DNA of 44,843 nt from Bdellovibrionales bacterium (GTDB lineage: Bacteria; Bdellovibrionota; Bacteriovoracia; Bacteriovoracales; Bacteriovoracaceae), in the NCBI GenBank assembly GCA_030638415.1, contig DAOWEO010000102.1, forward strand, positions 1-44,843. Direction: 5' to 3'. A model generated the notes under the pieces. It was not told the DNA's origin. It worked only from the letters and a program-made list of their open reading frames with translations, and did no database searches. Positions 35,942 through 43,141 of the stretch are shown here, in pieces. Numbering within the stretch: position 1 is the first letter of the stretch; every line of letters starts with the position of its first letter. The translations under genes and the position numbers were made by a program.

Positions 35942-36286
35942 ATGAAAATCTTACTACTTACAATATTGCTACTATCTTTTACTCAGCTCCACGCAAAAAA
36001 TATTACAGAACTGCAAAGCTTCAACACTCCTAAGCCAGATAAAAAATTATTTTATAAAAATAATTCTTTTAAAGCAGTATCAATCAGTTTAGATAAAAAT
36101 GAAATATTACCTGAACACAAAGTTCCGTTTCAAGCACTCCTGCTATGTACAAAAGGAACAGCTAAATACTTTAGTGGTACAAAAGAAATAACTCTTAAAA
36201 ACGGTGACTACTATTCTATAAAAAAAGATTCTATGCATAAAATAGTTGCAACATCTAATGCGCAGTTTTTACTAATTAGACCATAA
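35942..36286 (+). CDS. Secreted small cupin-domain protein
   Basis: A 114-residue protein with a signal peptide ending near LHA (residue 18). A single cupin barrel is indicated by LPEHKVPFQALLLCTKGTAKYFSG and KNGDYYSIKKDSMHKIVA. The H-x-x-x-x-Q and final His give few metal ligands, so the site is atypical. It may bind a ligand or be a non-enzymatic relative of the anti-sigma or ChrR-like cupins. AGGA precedes the ATG. It converges on the carbamoyltransferase gene with no gap. Confidence 0.66.
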   Translation: MKILLLTILLLSFTQLHAKNITELQSFNTPKPDKKLFYKNNSFKAVSISLDKNEILPEHKVPFQALLLCTKGTAKYFSGTKEITLKNGDYYSIKKDSMHKIVATSNAQFLLIRP

Positions 36287-38152
36287 CTAATCAGCAGCAA
36301 ACTGCTGCTTTACGATTTTATGGTGTAAGCATTTTGTCTGTTTATCTTTGTAAAAAATGTAGTTGTTAATAACCAAAGCATCCAGTTTTGTTTGCATAAA
36401 ACAACGAAATGCATCATCAGGACTACAAACGATTGGCTCACCTCTTACATTAAAGCTTGTATTTAATAAAATACCTACTCCAGTCTGCTGCTTAAAGGTA
36501 TTTAACAACTGCCAATATTTAGGATTATGTTTTTTTATAACTGTTTGAATACGTGCCGAATAATCTAAGTGAGTTACTGCCGGAATCTCAGAACGTTTAT
36601 AGTATAATTTTTCATACAAGCTCATTTCATTATAGTTTTCAGGTTGTATAAATCGCCTGTGTTCTAAAAGTTTAGAAACTAATAACATATAAGGAGAAGA
36701 ACGCTTCATTTCAAAGAAGTCCCCCTGAACTTCTTCTAATACCGATGGGGCAAAGGGCCTGAAGCCTTCCCTAAATTTTATATTGAGATTTACCTTTTTT
36801 TGCATTTTGCCACTACGAGCATCAGCTAAAATACTTCTATTACCTAAGGCGCGAGGTCCAAATTCCATGCGACCTTGAAACCAACCGACAACCTTTCCTT
36901 CTGCGATAAAACTAGAGACAGTGTTACATAAAATAGAGAAGTCAGTTATTTTTTCATAAGTTGCACAATACTTGTTTGCCATATCTTCTACGGTTTCATC
37001 ACAAAACTTAGGTCCAAGTAGAGATCCCTGCATTGAATCTGTTCTTAGTGAAGTATTTCGAATAGAGTTTTTATACATGTACCAAGCAACATAAGCCGCT
37101 CCAAGAGCACCTCCAGCATCTCCAGCAGCTGGCTGAATCCAAATATCATCAAACATTTGACTCTCTACCAGTTTTCCATTTGCAACACAATTAAGAGCAA
37201 CTCCACCAGCTAAAACAAGTTTTTTTGATTTTGTTTCAATCTGAGCTGTCTTGGCAATACGCAATACAATTTCTTCAGTCACCTCTTGAATTGCTAATGC
37301 CATATTCATATACGATGATGTTAGCTCCCCAGTGATATTTCTCTTCGGAATATTAAATAACTTAAAAAAGTTATCATCATGACACATCGTTAATCCAACA
37401 TGAAAATTAAAGTACTTTAAATTTAAAATAAATGAGCCATCTGGTTTCAAGTCAATAAGCTCATCCAAAATTAACTTCTTTATTCTTTGAGTCTCTGGCG
37501 AAAGGGAGTCACCATAGGGAGCAAGCCCCATTAACTTATATTCACCACTATTTACCCTAAACCCACAGTAATAGGTAAATGCACTATAAAGTAATCCTAA
37601 GGAGTGAGGAAACCTCATTTCCTTGATAATGCGAATGGAATTATTCTCTCCATGAGCAATCGTGGTGGTGGCCCACTCTCCAACTCCATCAATAACTACA
37701 ATTGCAGCATCTTTAAATCCAGATGGAAAAAAAGCACTTGCAGCATGTGATAGGTGGTGCTCTGAAAAGAGTAGCTTAACTCTTTTAGTTCCACCAAGTC
37801 TGGCCAACTCTTTACGAATATTGTTTTTTATAAATATTTTATTTTTAAGCCAATTTGGTATTACCAATAAAAAGTTTTTTAAACCACGTGGGGCAAAGCT
37901 ATGAAATGTATCCAAAATACGTTCAAACTTTAAAAAAGGCTTATCATAAAAAATGACAAGATCTATATCATCAATTGAAATTGCAGCTTCATCAATAATG
38001 TATTCAATAGAATGATACGGAAATGAGTCATCATGCTTTTTTCTAGTAAAACGTTCTTCCTGTACCGCAGCTATAATTTCTCCATCACAAATAAGTGCAG
38101 CGGCACTATCATGGTAAAAAGCTGAAATACCTAGAATGTAATATTTACTCAT
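36287..38152 (-). CDS. NodU/CmcH-type carbamoyltransferase
   Basis: A 621-residue enzyme transferring carbamoyl from carbamoyl phosphate to a hydroxyl via carbamoyl-adenylate. The N-terminal Kae1-like domain starts ILGISAFYHDSAAALICDG, with metal-site histidines in S-E-H-H-L-S-H (His132, His133, His136) and IDGVGEW; VLAGGVALNCVANGKL follows. The C-terminal YrdC-like domain has EFGPRALGNRSILAD, FRPFAPSVL and LLNTSFNVRGEPIV. Relatives decorate nodulation factors, antibiotics and saxitoxin-type compounds. It is the last gene of a same-strand cluster with DUF5989, SxtJ-like and SGNH hydrolase genes, so a carbamoylated envelope glycan or lipid is likely. Confidence 0.9.
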   Translation of the reverse strand: MSKYYILGISAFYHDSAAALICDGEIIAAVQEERFTRKKHDDSFPYHSIEYIIDEAAISIDDIDLVIFYDKPFLKFERILDTFHSFAPRGLKNFLLVIPNWLKNKIFIKNNIRKELARLGGTKRVKLLFSEHHLSHAASAFFPSGFKDAAIVVIDGVGEWATTTIAHGENNSIRIIKEMRFPHSLGLLYSAFTYYCGFRVNSGEYKLMGLAPYGDSLSPETQRIKKLILDELIDLKPDGSFILNLKYFNFHVGLTMCHDDNFFKLFNIPKRNITGELTSSYMNMALAIQEVTEEIVLRIAKTAQIETKSKKLVLAGGVALNCVANGKLVESQMFDDIWIQPAAGDAGGALGAAYVAWYMYKNSIRNTSLRTDSMQGSLLGPKFCDETVEDMANKYCATYEKITDFSILCNTVSSFIAEGKVVGWFQGRMEFGPRALGNRSILADARSGKMQKKVNLNIKFREGFRPFAPSVLEEVQGDFFEMKRSSPYMLLVSKLLEHRRFIQPENYNEMSLYEKLYYKRSEIPAVTHLDYSARIQTVIKKHNPKYWQLLNTFKQQTGVGILLNTSFNVRGEPIVCSPDDAFRCFMQTKLDALVINNYIFYKDKQTKCLHHKIVKQQFAAD

Positions 38153-38166
38153 AGCATCAGCTCTGG

Positions 38167-38316
38167 TTAAAAAACAGTGTAAATAAAAGGTGCTACTGTG
38201 GAACTACTGGACATAACAATAACCAATCCTAGGAGTAATAAGAAAAATAGAACAGGCAGTAAGTAGTACTTCTTTCTTGTTTTTAAAAAAGATAAAATAT
38301 CCTTTATTACTTCCAT
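38167..38316 (-). CDS. DUF5989 single-span membrane protein
   Basis: 49 residues from the ATG at 38316, preceded by AAGGGGG seven bases upstream. A longer ORF start at 38361 overlaps the previous gene. The basic start (MEVIKDILSFLKTRKKYY) and one hydrophobic helix (LLPVLFFLLLLGLVIVM), ending A-P-F-I-Y-T-V-F, match the DUF5989 pattern (R-K-K-x-W/Y-L-L-P ... VAPFIYTLF). This tiny family regularly sits beside NodU-type carbamoyltransferases. It probably tethers or assists the enzyme at the inner membrane; that is inference. Confidence 0.82.
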   Translation of the reverse strand: MEVIKDILSFLKTRKKYYLLPVLFFLLLLGLVIVMSSSSTVAPFIYTVF

Positions 38317-38329
38317 ATTTACTGCCCCC

Positions 38330-38719
38330 TTAAAATAATCTCTCAAATTCTTCTTTTTCAAACTGCTTATTTCTCAAATAAAAATATGACTCATTTTTCA
38401 TACCCCATTTTCTGACTAAAAGAGAATCTGTATTGGTAAAAAAAAACATTACCCTAATTGGAGTAATTACAAAAAAGAAAATACAAATTAAGGCTGTATT
38501 AGATAATAATGCCCCAACCAGACTTCCAACATTTAATCCTATAAATGCAAATAATTTTAAAAACTTAGGGTGTAGCAATGCTACAAATGCAAATAAGCCC
38601 ATCGAAATGAGAAATAAATATGAATTTATTTTAAAAAATAGAATAAGCATCAATAAAGATAACCCAAGACCTGCATCTCGCGATTTCTCTTTTGTGATCG
38701 TTTTCCATTTATGCAACAT
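38330..38719 (-). CDS. SxtJ-like membrane protein
   Basis: 129 residues with four hydrophobic stretches (about 20-52, 55-70, 74-92) and a charged C-terminus (KWGMKNESYFYLR ... EKEEFERLF). It matches the SxtJ-family size and topology; SxtJ is encoded in saxitoxin clusters next to the carbamoyltransferase SxtI. Its stop lies 13 bases before the DUF5989 ATG. GAGAG precedes its own ATG. Function of the family is unknown. Confidence 0.78.
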   Translation of the reverse strand: MLHKWKTITKEKSRDAGLGLSLLMLILFFKINSYLFLISMGLFAFVALLHPKFLKLFAFIGLNVGSLVGALLSNTALICIFFFVITPIRVMFFFTNTDSLLVRKWGMKNESYFYLRNKQFEKEEFERLF

Positions 38720-38735
38720 GCTCTCTCTTTTCTTG

Positions 38736-40262
38736 TTAACGATTTATCAATAATTCAGGCTGAAGTCGATTCCATAAGTTCTGTGCAAAAACAGACTGTC
38801 CATAACTAGAAAAATGAATCCAATCACTCCATAACAATCCTGAATCATAAGTTTCACTTTTCATAAATTCACTAACAAAACTCCATGAATCAACAGAGTC
38901 ATATTTATTAGCAATACTTCTAAGAACCTCCACACTGTATGGTATTGTATTATAAATAATATTATAATGCATCAACTCAGGAATCAAAATTGTTCTAATT
39001 CCATTGTTGTCATTATATTTAGTAAAAGAGCTTATATTGGTCGAAAGCTGCTCATCTTTATTGTGATCATTTATTCCTACTAAAAACACAACAATTTGGG
39101 GCTGTAAACTTTTGATGATTTTTTGATAATAATCTTTCATATTCTGGCTACTTGACGCCGCTACTCCAAGATTTTTCATACTATACTTAGATGCTAGACT
39201 CTTATCACTGTTCATATACCTTTCAACTTGTTTAAACCACGTGTCACTTTCACGATTAGCTCCAACACCAAGAGTCTTGGAACCCCCAATAAAACAGACC
39301 ATCTTTTTACTTTTATGCCTTTTATTTATCCCTTCCTCAGCAAGGATAGTATCTAAATCTTTCGCTATAATCTCCTTATGACGCTCATGGAAATTTATAA
39401 AAACATTTGTTAAATCAAAATATCTTGGTGCAATAAAATCATGATCGATATAAAATCCAATCGTTAAAAAAATAATTAATCCTCCGAAATATAAAGTAGA
39501 AGAAATACTCACAAAATAAAAAACAAGTAGAAAAAAACTTAGTAAAAGAAAGCCAATACTCAATGATTTCCATGAATGCACAGAAGAGAAGTTATCATCA
39601 AATACTAAGATATTTTTTTTACTTATCTTAAAATTATCAATATAAACATCTCCTATTTCATCTGGACCGCCTTTAAAAGAGAATCGTACATTATCTTTTA
39701 AAAATTTTTCTGGCACGGTGATTACCCCATATAATTCATTATTTGAATAAAGCAATACCTCACTCTTTGTAAGCTTTATCCTAATTTTACTCTCCTCACT
39801 AAATTTATAATCGATATTTTTTTTTACAATAAATTTTCCTTCTAGATCGCTAACAAAAAAAATTGGAGGGTAGGTATTGTTACGACTAATCCTCAGGCCA
39901 ATAGAGTAACCTGTCTTTTCCGTTAAAAAGACATAAAAATAACTACCATTACCTACTGTACTATCAAATAAAATGTCATAATCTTTCAATGGAAATGGTG
40001 TTTTCAAAACAATAGAGTTAAATCCATGCCATACATTTACGTTTAATCTGCTATTTGCAAATAACTGTCGTTCAGATATAAATCCGGATAGTAAACCTCC
40101 ACGTTTGTACCCAAGGGCACCCCGCTCCCATCCATCAGAGAACTCAAGTGTTTGATAAAATGAGCTGGTAATTATAATTAATAAAATAGTTACAACAACT
40201 GTACCTACCGCAGTCACACTTTTACTATTTTTTGTCATTAATTTTAACAACGCTAAATCCAC
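38736..40262 (-). CDS. Membrane SGNH/GDSL-like hydrolase
   Basis: About 508 residues; start uncertain between GTG 40262, TTG 40250 (best AAGGTGG spacing) and ATG 40238. One membrane helix lies at 18-36. A beta-rich LamG-like lumenal domain occupies 50-215 and membrane segments 235-272. The SGNH domain follows: block I G-G-S328-K-T-L-G, block II NLGVAAS (Gly366), block III GIND (Asn398), block V D480-W-I-H483. Members hydrolyse esters, typically O-acetyl groups on glycans, or act as acyltransferases. It leads the cluster with SxtJ-like, DUF5989 and carbamoyltransferase genes. The membrane anchor places it at the envelope. Confidence 0.8.
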   Translation of the reverse strand: MDLALLKLMTKNSKSVTAVGTVVVTILLIIITSSFYQTLEFSDGWERGALGYKRGGLLSGFISERQLFANSRLNVNVWHGFNSIVLKTPFPLKDYDILFDSTVGNGSYFYVFLTEKTGYSIGLRISRNNTYPPIFFVSDLEGKFIVKKNIDYKFSEESKIRIKLTKSEVLLYSNNELYGVITVPEKFLKDNVRFSFKGGPDEIGDVYIDNFKISKKNILVFDDNFSSVHSWKSLSIGFLLLSFFLLVFYFVSISSTLYFGGLIIFLTIGFYIDHDFIAPRYFDLTNVFINFHERHKEIIAKDLDTILAEEGINKRHKSKKMVCFIGGSKTLGVGANRESDTWFKQVERYMNSDKSLASKYSMKNLGVAASSSQNMKDYYQKIIKSLQPQIVVFLVGINDHNKDEQLSTNISSFTKYNDNNGIRTILIPELMHYNIIYNTIPYSVEVLRSIANKYDSVDSWSFVSEFMKSETYDSGLLWSDWIHFSSYGQSVFAQNLWNRLQPELLINR

Positions 40263-40417
40263 CTTTCTAAACCGACACTGCTGTTATTTTTTTTACCTTT
40301 TACCACTAAAAAGGATCCACAACCTACTGAAACCAGGTGATCATTATAATATATCTTATTAGTATGAACTAAATGCACAGTTATTGTAATATAAAAAAGA
40401 TATGCTAAACAAGTACA

Positions 40418-40885
40418 ATGAAAAAAATAATCATTACTCTACTTACTATTACGATCTCCCTTCACTCCTTTGCTACTGACAATTGCCTTCGTTTTATGCC
40501 CAATCGCTCTAATATAAAAATTGTAATGAAAAAAGAGTGTAACTTGATTATCGAAGATACTGGAAAAAACACGATCGCCTCAATTGATGCGTGTTTGACG
40601 AAGCTCACAGGACAGTTTCCAGGTAAAACATCCTGGGGCTTAATTGCTAATATTCAAAAGGTTAGTGGAAGGGTTATTAACGATACGATCATTGTAAATA
40701 CAGCCTCTATAAAAGAGACCAACTCCTCACTAGATATTGATTTAAATACTTTCGCTCCTGAACTAATAACAAGATACCGTCATCGAATATCTTATAATAA
40801 AACAACCGAAGTACTATCCGTTACAAAAGACAAGGGAATACTCTCCTTAAAAAATGACTACAACTTTAAGCTGCAGTGTCGATAG
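40418..40885 (+). CDS. Small secreted protein, unknown
   Basis: 155 residues with a signal peptide (MKKIIITLLTITISLHSFA). The mature part has four Cys (DNCLRF, KKECNLI, DACLTKL and the final Cys) and strand-like segments. No family recognised. No ribosome site before the ATG; TATGCT at 40401-40406 could be a -10 box giving a very short leader. Confidence 0.55.
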   Translation: MKKIIITLLTITISLHSFATDNCLRFMPNRSNIKIVMKKECNLIIEDTGKNTIASIDACLTKLTGQFPGKTSWGLIANIQKVSGRVINDTIIVNTASIKETNSSLDIDLNTFAPELITRYRHRISYNKTTEVLSVTKDKGILSLKNDYNFKLQCR

Positions 40886-40987
40886 ATCTAAGTTATCCTA
40901 ACCAAGATCCTAACCAACAAGAGCAAACCAGACCACAGCTTACTTTAGCACAGAGCTGTTAACACCTACAACTATCTGATTTTAAAC

Positions 40988-41013
40988 AAAAAAAAGCCTC
41001 TCAAAGAGAAGCT
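40988..41013 (-). terminator. Rho-independent terminator on the minus strand
   Basis: AGC-C-TCTC / GAGA-A-GCT hairpin (40995-41013) followed on the minus strand by eight T residues. It lies about 20 bases downstream of the tRNA-like 3' end. Confidence 0.65.
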
Positions 41014-41033
41014 AATTTTATGTAAACAATTTT

Positions 41034-41052
41034 TGGTGCCCAAGAAGGGAGT
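41034..41052 (-). other. tRNA 3'-end-like fragment (possible attachment site)
   Basis: On the minus strand ACTCCCTTCTTGGGCACCA reads as the last T-arm bases, a seven-base acceptor strand (CTTGGGC), discriminator A and CCA. No pairing 5' acceptor strand (GCCCAAG), anticodon arm or T-loop is found upstream, so it is not a full tRNA. A terminator follows. Such ends are typical of integration at a tRNA gene. Confidence 0.4.
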
Positions 41053-41244
41053 GCATAAAGCCTATAATTACCAGCTGTTACAAAGTATTATGGGTAGCAT
41101 TCAACCACTCTAAAGCACTACTGTCACTAACTTTAAACCTGTATCTCTCTTTTTTTTACTATGGTCTTGAACTAGCTATTATTTTCAAGAGCGATATGGT
41201 TTTACCCATATCCTACCCACAAAACCTCAGCCGTCGACTAGTTA
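41053..41244. other. Non-coding stretch at the island edge
   Basis: No credible gene. The stretch 40886-41279 holds the terminator, the tRNA-end-like fragment and the DUF4258 promoter. A 15-base match to a tRNA-Ser D-arm (41097-41111, minus strand) is noted but the rest does not fold. Confidence 0.4.
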
Positions 41245-41273
41245 TTGACCAGATCATGACTATGTGCTATGTT
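41245..41273 (+). promoter_or_regulatory. Strong sigma70-type promoter placing +1 on the DUF4258 ATG
   Basis: TTGACC (41245-41250), 17-base spacer, TATGTT (41268-41273), six bases, then the ATG at 41280. No ribosome site lies between. Confidence 0.65.
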
Positions 41274-41279
41274 CTAGAA

Positions 41280-41519
41280 ATGGAAATAAAATATAGTTCA
41301 CATGCTGTAGAGAGAATGATTCAAAGAAAAATCTCAGTTAAAGGAATTGAACTTATCTTAAATGATCCTGATGGAAAGATAAAACAATCTAAAGATAAGT
41401 ATATCTTCTACAAACAGCTTAAAAATAGAAAAGATAACAGTATTGCTGCCGTTACAGTTATAAAAAATAGAGTAGAATTTGAAATCATCACGGTAATGAT
41501 TAACTTTGAGGTGAAATAA
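41280..41519 (+). CDS. DUF4258 family protein (candidate toxin)
   Basis: 79 residues from the ATG at 41280; the upstream ORF extension to 41196 lies inside the promoter. Y-S-S-H-A-V-E-R-M-I-Q-R-K-I-S is the DUF4258 motif (SxHAxxRMxxRxI). NDPDGKIKQSKDKYIFYKQ and a final VITVMINF-type strand follow. DUF4258 proteins resemble small RelE/BrnT-like folds and often pair with DUF2283 proteins as presumed toxin-antitoxin modules. TAATG overlap couples it to the next gene. Activity untested. Confidence 0.72.
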   Translation: MEIKYSSHAVERMIQRKISVKGIELILNDPDGKIKQSKDKYIFYKQLKNRKDNSIAAVTVIKNRVEFEIITVMINFEVK

Positions 41520-41833
41520 TGAAAATACATCATGATAAAACTATTGATTACCTATCTATCGACTTTACTGATGAAATTGAATCAAAATCAGAATATAAAG
41601 ATGGAATAATTGTTCGCTATAATAAAAAAGGGGCCGTTATAGGAATTGATATTACTGACTCAATTAAACTATTTGCAAGTAGTGATCTGATGACTCTTCA
41701 AGAGGCTTGTGCACTACTTGGAATTTCAGAATCAACCATGAGAAGAAGAATTAAAGCCGATAAGATTAAATTCATAAAAGAAGGAAAAGACTATCGCTTT
41801 AAGAAGTCTGAAATTATAAAATTAGCTGCATAA
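41519..41833 (+). CDS. DUF2283 fused to excisionase-type HTH (candidate antitoxin)
   Basis: 104 residues with two parts. Residues 1-54 follow DUF2283 (DKTIDYLSIDFTDEIESKSEYKDGIIVRYNKKGAVIGIDITD). Residues 58-104 form a MerR/excisionase-like HTH (MTLQEACALLGISESTMRRRI, then YRFKKSEIIKLA). The first part would neutralise the DUF4258 partner and the second bind the operator. Start overlaps the upstream stop (TAATG). The fused HTH is more elaborate than the usual DUF2283 protein. Confidence 0.75.
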   Translation: MKIHHDKTIDYLSIDFTDEIESKSEYKDGIIVRYNKKGAVIGIDITDSIKLFASSDLMTLQEACALLGISESTMRRRIKADKIKFIKEGKDYRFKKSEIIKLAA

Positions 41834-41841
41834 TTAACTTT

Positions 41842-42177
41842 TTATTTCATTACTTCTTTACCTTTAGCACGCGGCCTCATTCTCTCTTTGAACATCTTTT
41901 CTTTCATTTCTATCGTTAGGTTCGAATACGTTATATTGATAATTTCCTTTATATGCTTAACAGCTGGATTTTTAGGGTTAAACGCATACAACCTTGTTCG
42001 ACCAACTTCTCTTGACACAAAGTACCCAGCTTCTTCAATTTTATTCAATTGATTTAAGATGGCCCTACTTCCTGTGCCTGTATTTTTCTCAATCAAACTG
42101 GAGTAAACCTCACCATAGTGAAATAGGTTTAAAAATATTAGTGCTAATGTCTCATTTCCAAATAGTTTATCTAACAT
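41842..42177 (-). CDS. Winged-helix regulator of the nucleotidyltransferase-associated type
   Basis: 111 residues from the ATG at 42177 (an in-frame GTG at 42183 is inside the predicted promoter discriminator). MLDKLFGNETLALIFLNLF ... SRAILNQLNKIEEAGYFVSREVGRTRLYAFNPKNP is a winged HTH of the kind often found next to nucleotidyltransferase or DNA-modification genes. The basic tail KERMRPRAKGKEVMK adds DNA contacts. It has no ribosome site, and a 42-bp near-palindrome covers its promoter, pointing to autoregulation. It is divergent from the abiE pair. Confidence 0.72.
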   Translation of the reverse strand: MLDKLFGNETLALIFLNLFHYGEVYSSLIEKNTGTGSRAILNQLNKIEEAGYFVSREVGRTRLYAFNPKNPAVKHIKEIINITYSNLTIEMKEKMFKERMRPRAKGKEVMK

Positions 42178-42183
42178 ATACAC

Positions 42184-42212
42184 AGTAAAAGTAAAATAAT
42201 TACTGATATCAA
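42184..42212 (-). promoter_or_regulatory. Promoter of the winged-helix gene with +1 at the ATG
   Basis: Minus strand: TTGATA (42212-42207), 17 bases, TTTACT (42189-42184), six bases, ATG at 42177. Confidence 0.5.
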
Positions 42213-42228
42213 TAACTATTTTACTTTT
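42187..42228. promoter_or_regulatory. 42-bp near-perfect palindrome, candidate operator
   Basis: AAAAGTAAAATA (42187-42198) is perfectly repeated inverted as TATTTTACTTTT (42217-42228). The centre TTACTGATATCAATAA is itself palindromic around GATATC. It covers the winged-helix promoter from the -35 to the -10 box. Confidence 0.7.
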
Positions 42229-42463
42229 ATTGAAAAATCCTATTATTTTCTATAATTGGACGTAAGTTCTCCCTCTGACGAATTTTCGTCACTTTAATTC
42301 AGTTTTACCGAAGTTTGAGTACTTAAGTGGAGCATATAGTCAAAAATACCTGAAAATGAGTTTCTGCATTAAGGACAATGGTATTATTTTTTATAGATTC
42401 AGGGAGTAACCCTACCTATCTTTGCCCCCACAAAAAGAGCAACAAATACTAAACGTTCAAACT
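42229..42463. other. Non-coding stretch between winged-helix and abiE genes
   Basis: No gene seen. It holds a perfect 14-base palindrome GACGAATTTTCGTC at 42277-42290. The rest of the 42178-42535 gap is regulatory (listed separately). Confidence 0.5.
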
Positions 42464-42515
42464 ACATTTAGTTTTATTAAAAATAAATGTAATTATACCG
42501 ATAATATGGTATACT
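42464..42515 (+). promoter_or_regulatory. Two inverted repeats and -10 box before the abiE pair
   Basis: ACATTTA (42464-42470) / TAAATGT (42484-42490), and TATACC (42494-42499) / GGTATA (42508-42513). TATACT at 42510-42515 could be the -10 box. AbiEi antitoxins of other species repress from paired inverted repeats, so these are operator candidates. Confidence 0.5.
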
Positions 42516-42535
42516 ACAAATAGTAGGAGGTAACA

Positions 42536-43141
42536 GTGAACCAAAATAGAAGAGAACGTTTAGAAAAGTTTAAAAGCTCTTTTAGATTGGGAGAACTCTA
42601 TCGAACCTCAGAGCTGATGGGCCTATCTAACAACCTAAGCCGAGACTTATCAGAAATGATTACTCAGGGTTGGTTAAAACAACCCTCCCCTGGAATATAC
42701 TATAAGTCCAAAACCACATGGTTTGGAGATTTGCCAGCTAATACCCAAAAGCTATTGGCCAAATTTTTAAAAAGTGATCTATTTATACTTGTCGATTTTA
42801 ACAAATATAATGCTTTGGGCCTAGGCACTACTCAACTTCATAATAAGCAAGTTGTCTATAATCACAAGCGACACGGAAAATTCAGCTTAGATGGTGTTGA
42901 ATATGAATTTAAGAGAGTACCTCAGCTACCTAAGAAGCTGGACAAGGAATTTCTCCTTGTTGATATGATAAATAACTTTAAGCAGCTTGGTGAAGACTTC
43001 GATCTTGTTCTAGTGTCATTAAAAAAGAACTGGAAAAATTTTGATTCTAAAAGAGTTTTAAAACTCTCTTCTCTGTTTGGAAAAGTTGCAACGAGAAAAC
43101 TATTTACCAATCTCGCAAAGGAAGACTATGTTTCTGCATGA
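42536..43141 (+). CDS. AbiEi-family type IV antitoxin (DUF6088-like)
   Basis: A 201-residue protein starting at GTG with a strong AGGAGG five bases upstream. The N-terminal winged helix is FRLGELYRTSELMGLSNNLSRDLSEMITQGWLKQPSPGIYY. The C-terminal domain has YNALGLGTTQLHNKQVVYNHKRHG and KELLVDM-like F-L-L-V-D-M. AbiEi represses its operon and counteracts AbiEii. It overlaps the toxin gene by 14 bases. Two inverted repeats sit in the promoter. Confidence 0.84.
   Translation: MNQNRRERLEKFKSSFRLGELYRTSELMGLSNNLSRDLSEMITQGWLKQPSPGIYYKSKTTWFGDLPANTQKLLAKFLKSDLFILVDFNKYNALGLGTTQLHNKQVVYNHKRHGKFSLDGVEYEFKRVPQLPKKLDKEFLLVDMINNFKQLGEDFDLVLVSLKKNWKNFDSKRVLKLSSLFGKVATRKLFTNLAKEDYVSA

Noticed and set aside
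41034..41121. Complete tRNA (tRNA-Ser D-arm match AGAGTGGTTGAATGC plus CCA end)
   Set aside because: Anticodon and T-arm stems do not pair and the 5' acceptor strand does not match the 3' one, so only the 3' end is kept as a possible remnant.
41196..41279. 28-residue N-terminal extension of the DUF4258 protein
   Set aside because: It overlaps the -35 and -10 boxes and does not resemble the family, whose motif begins just after the ATG at 41280.
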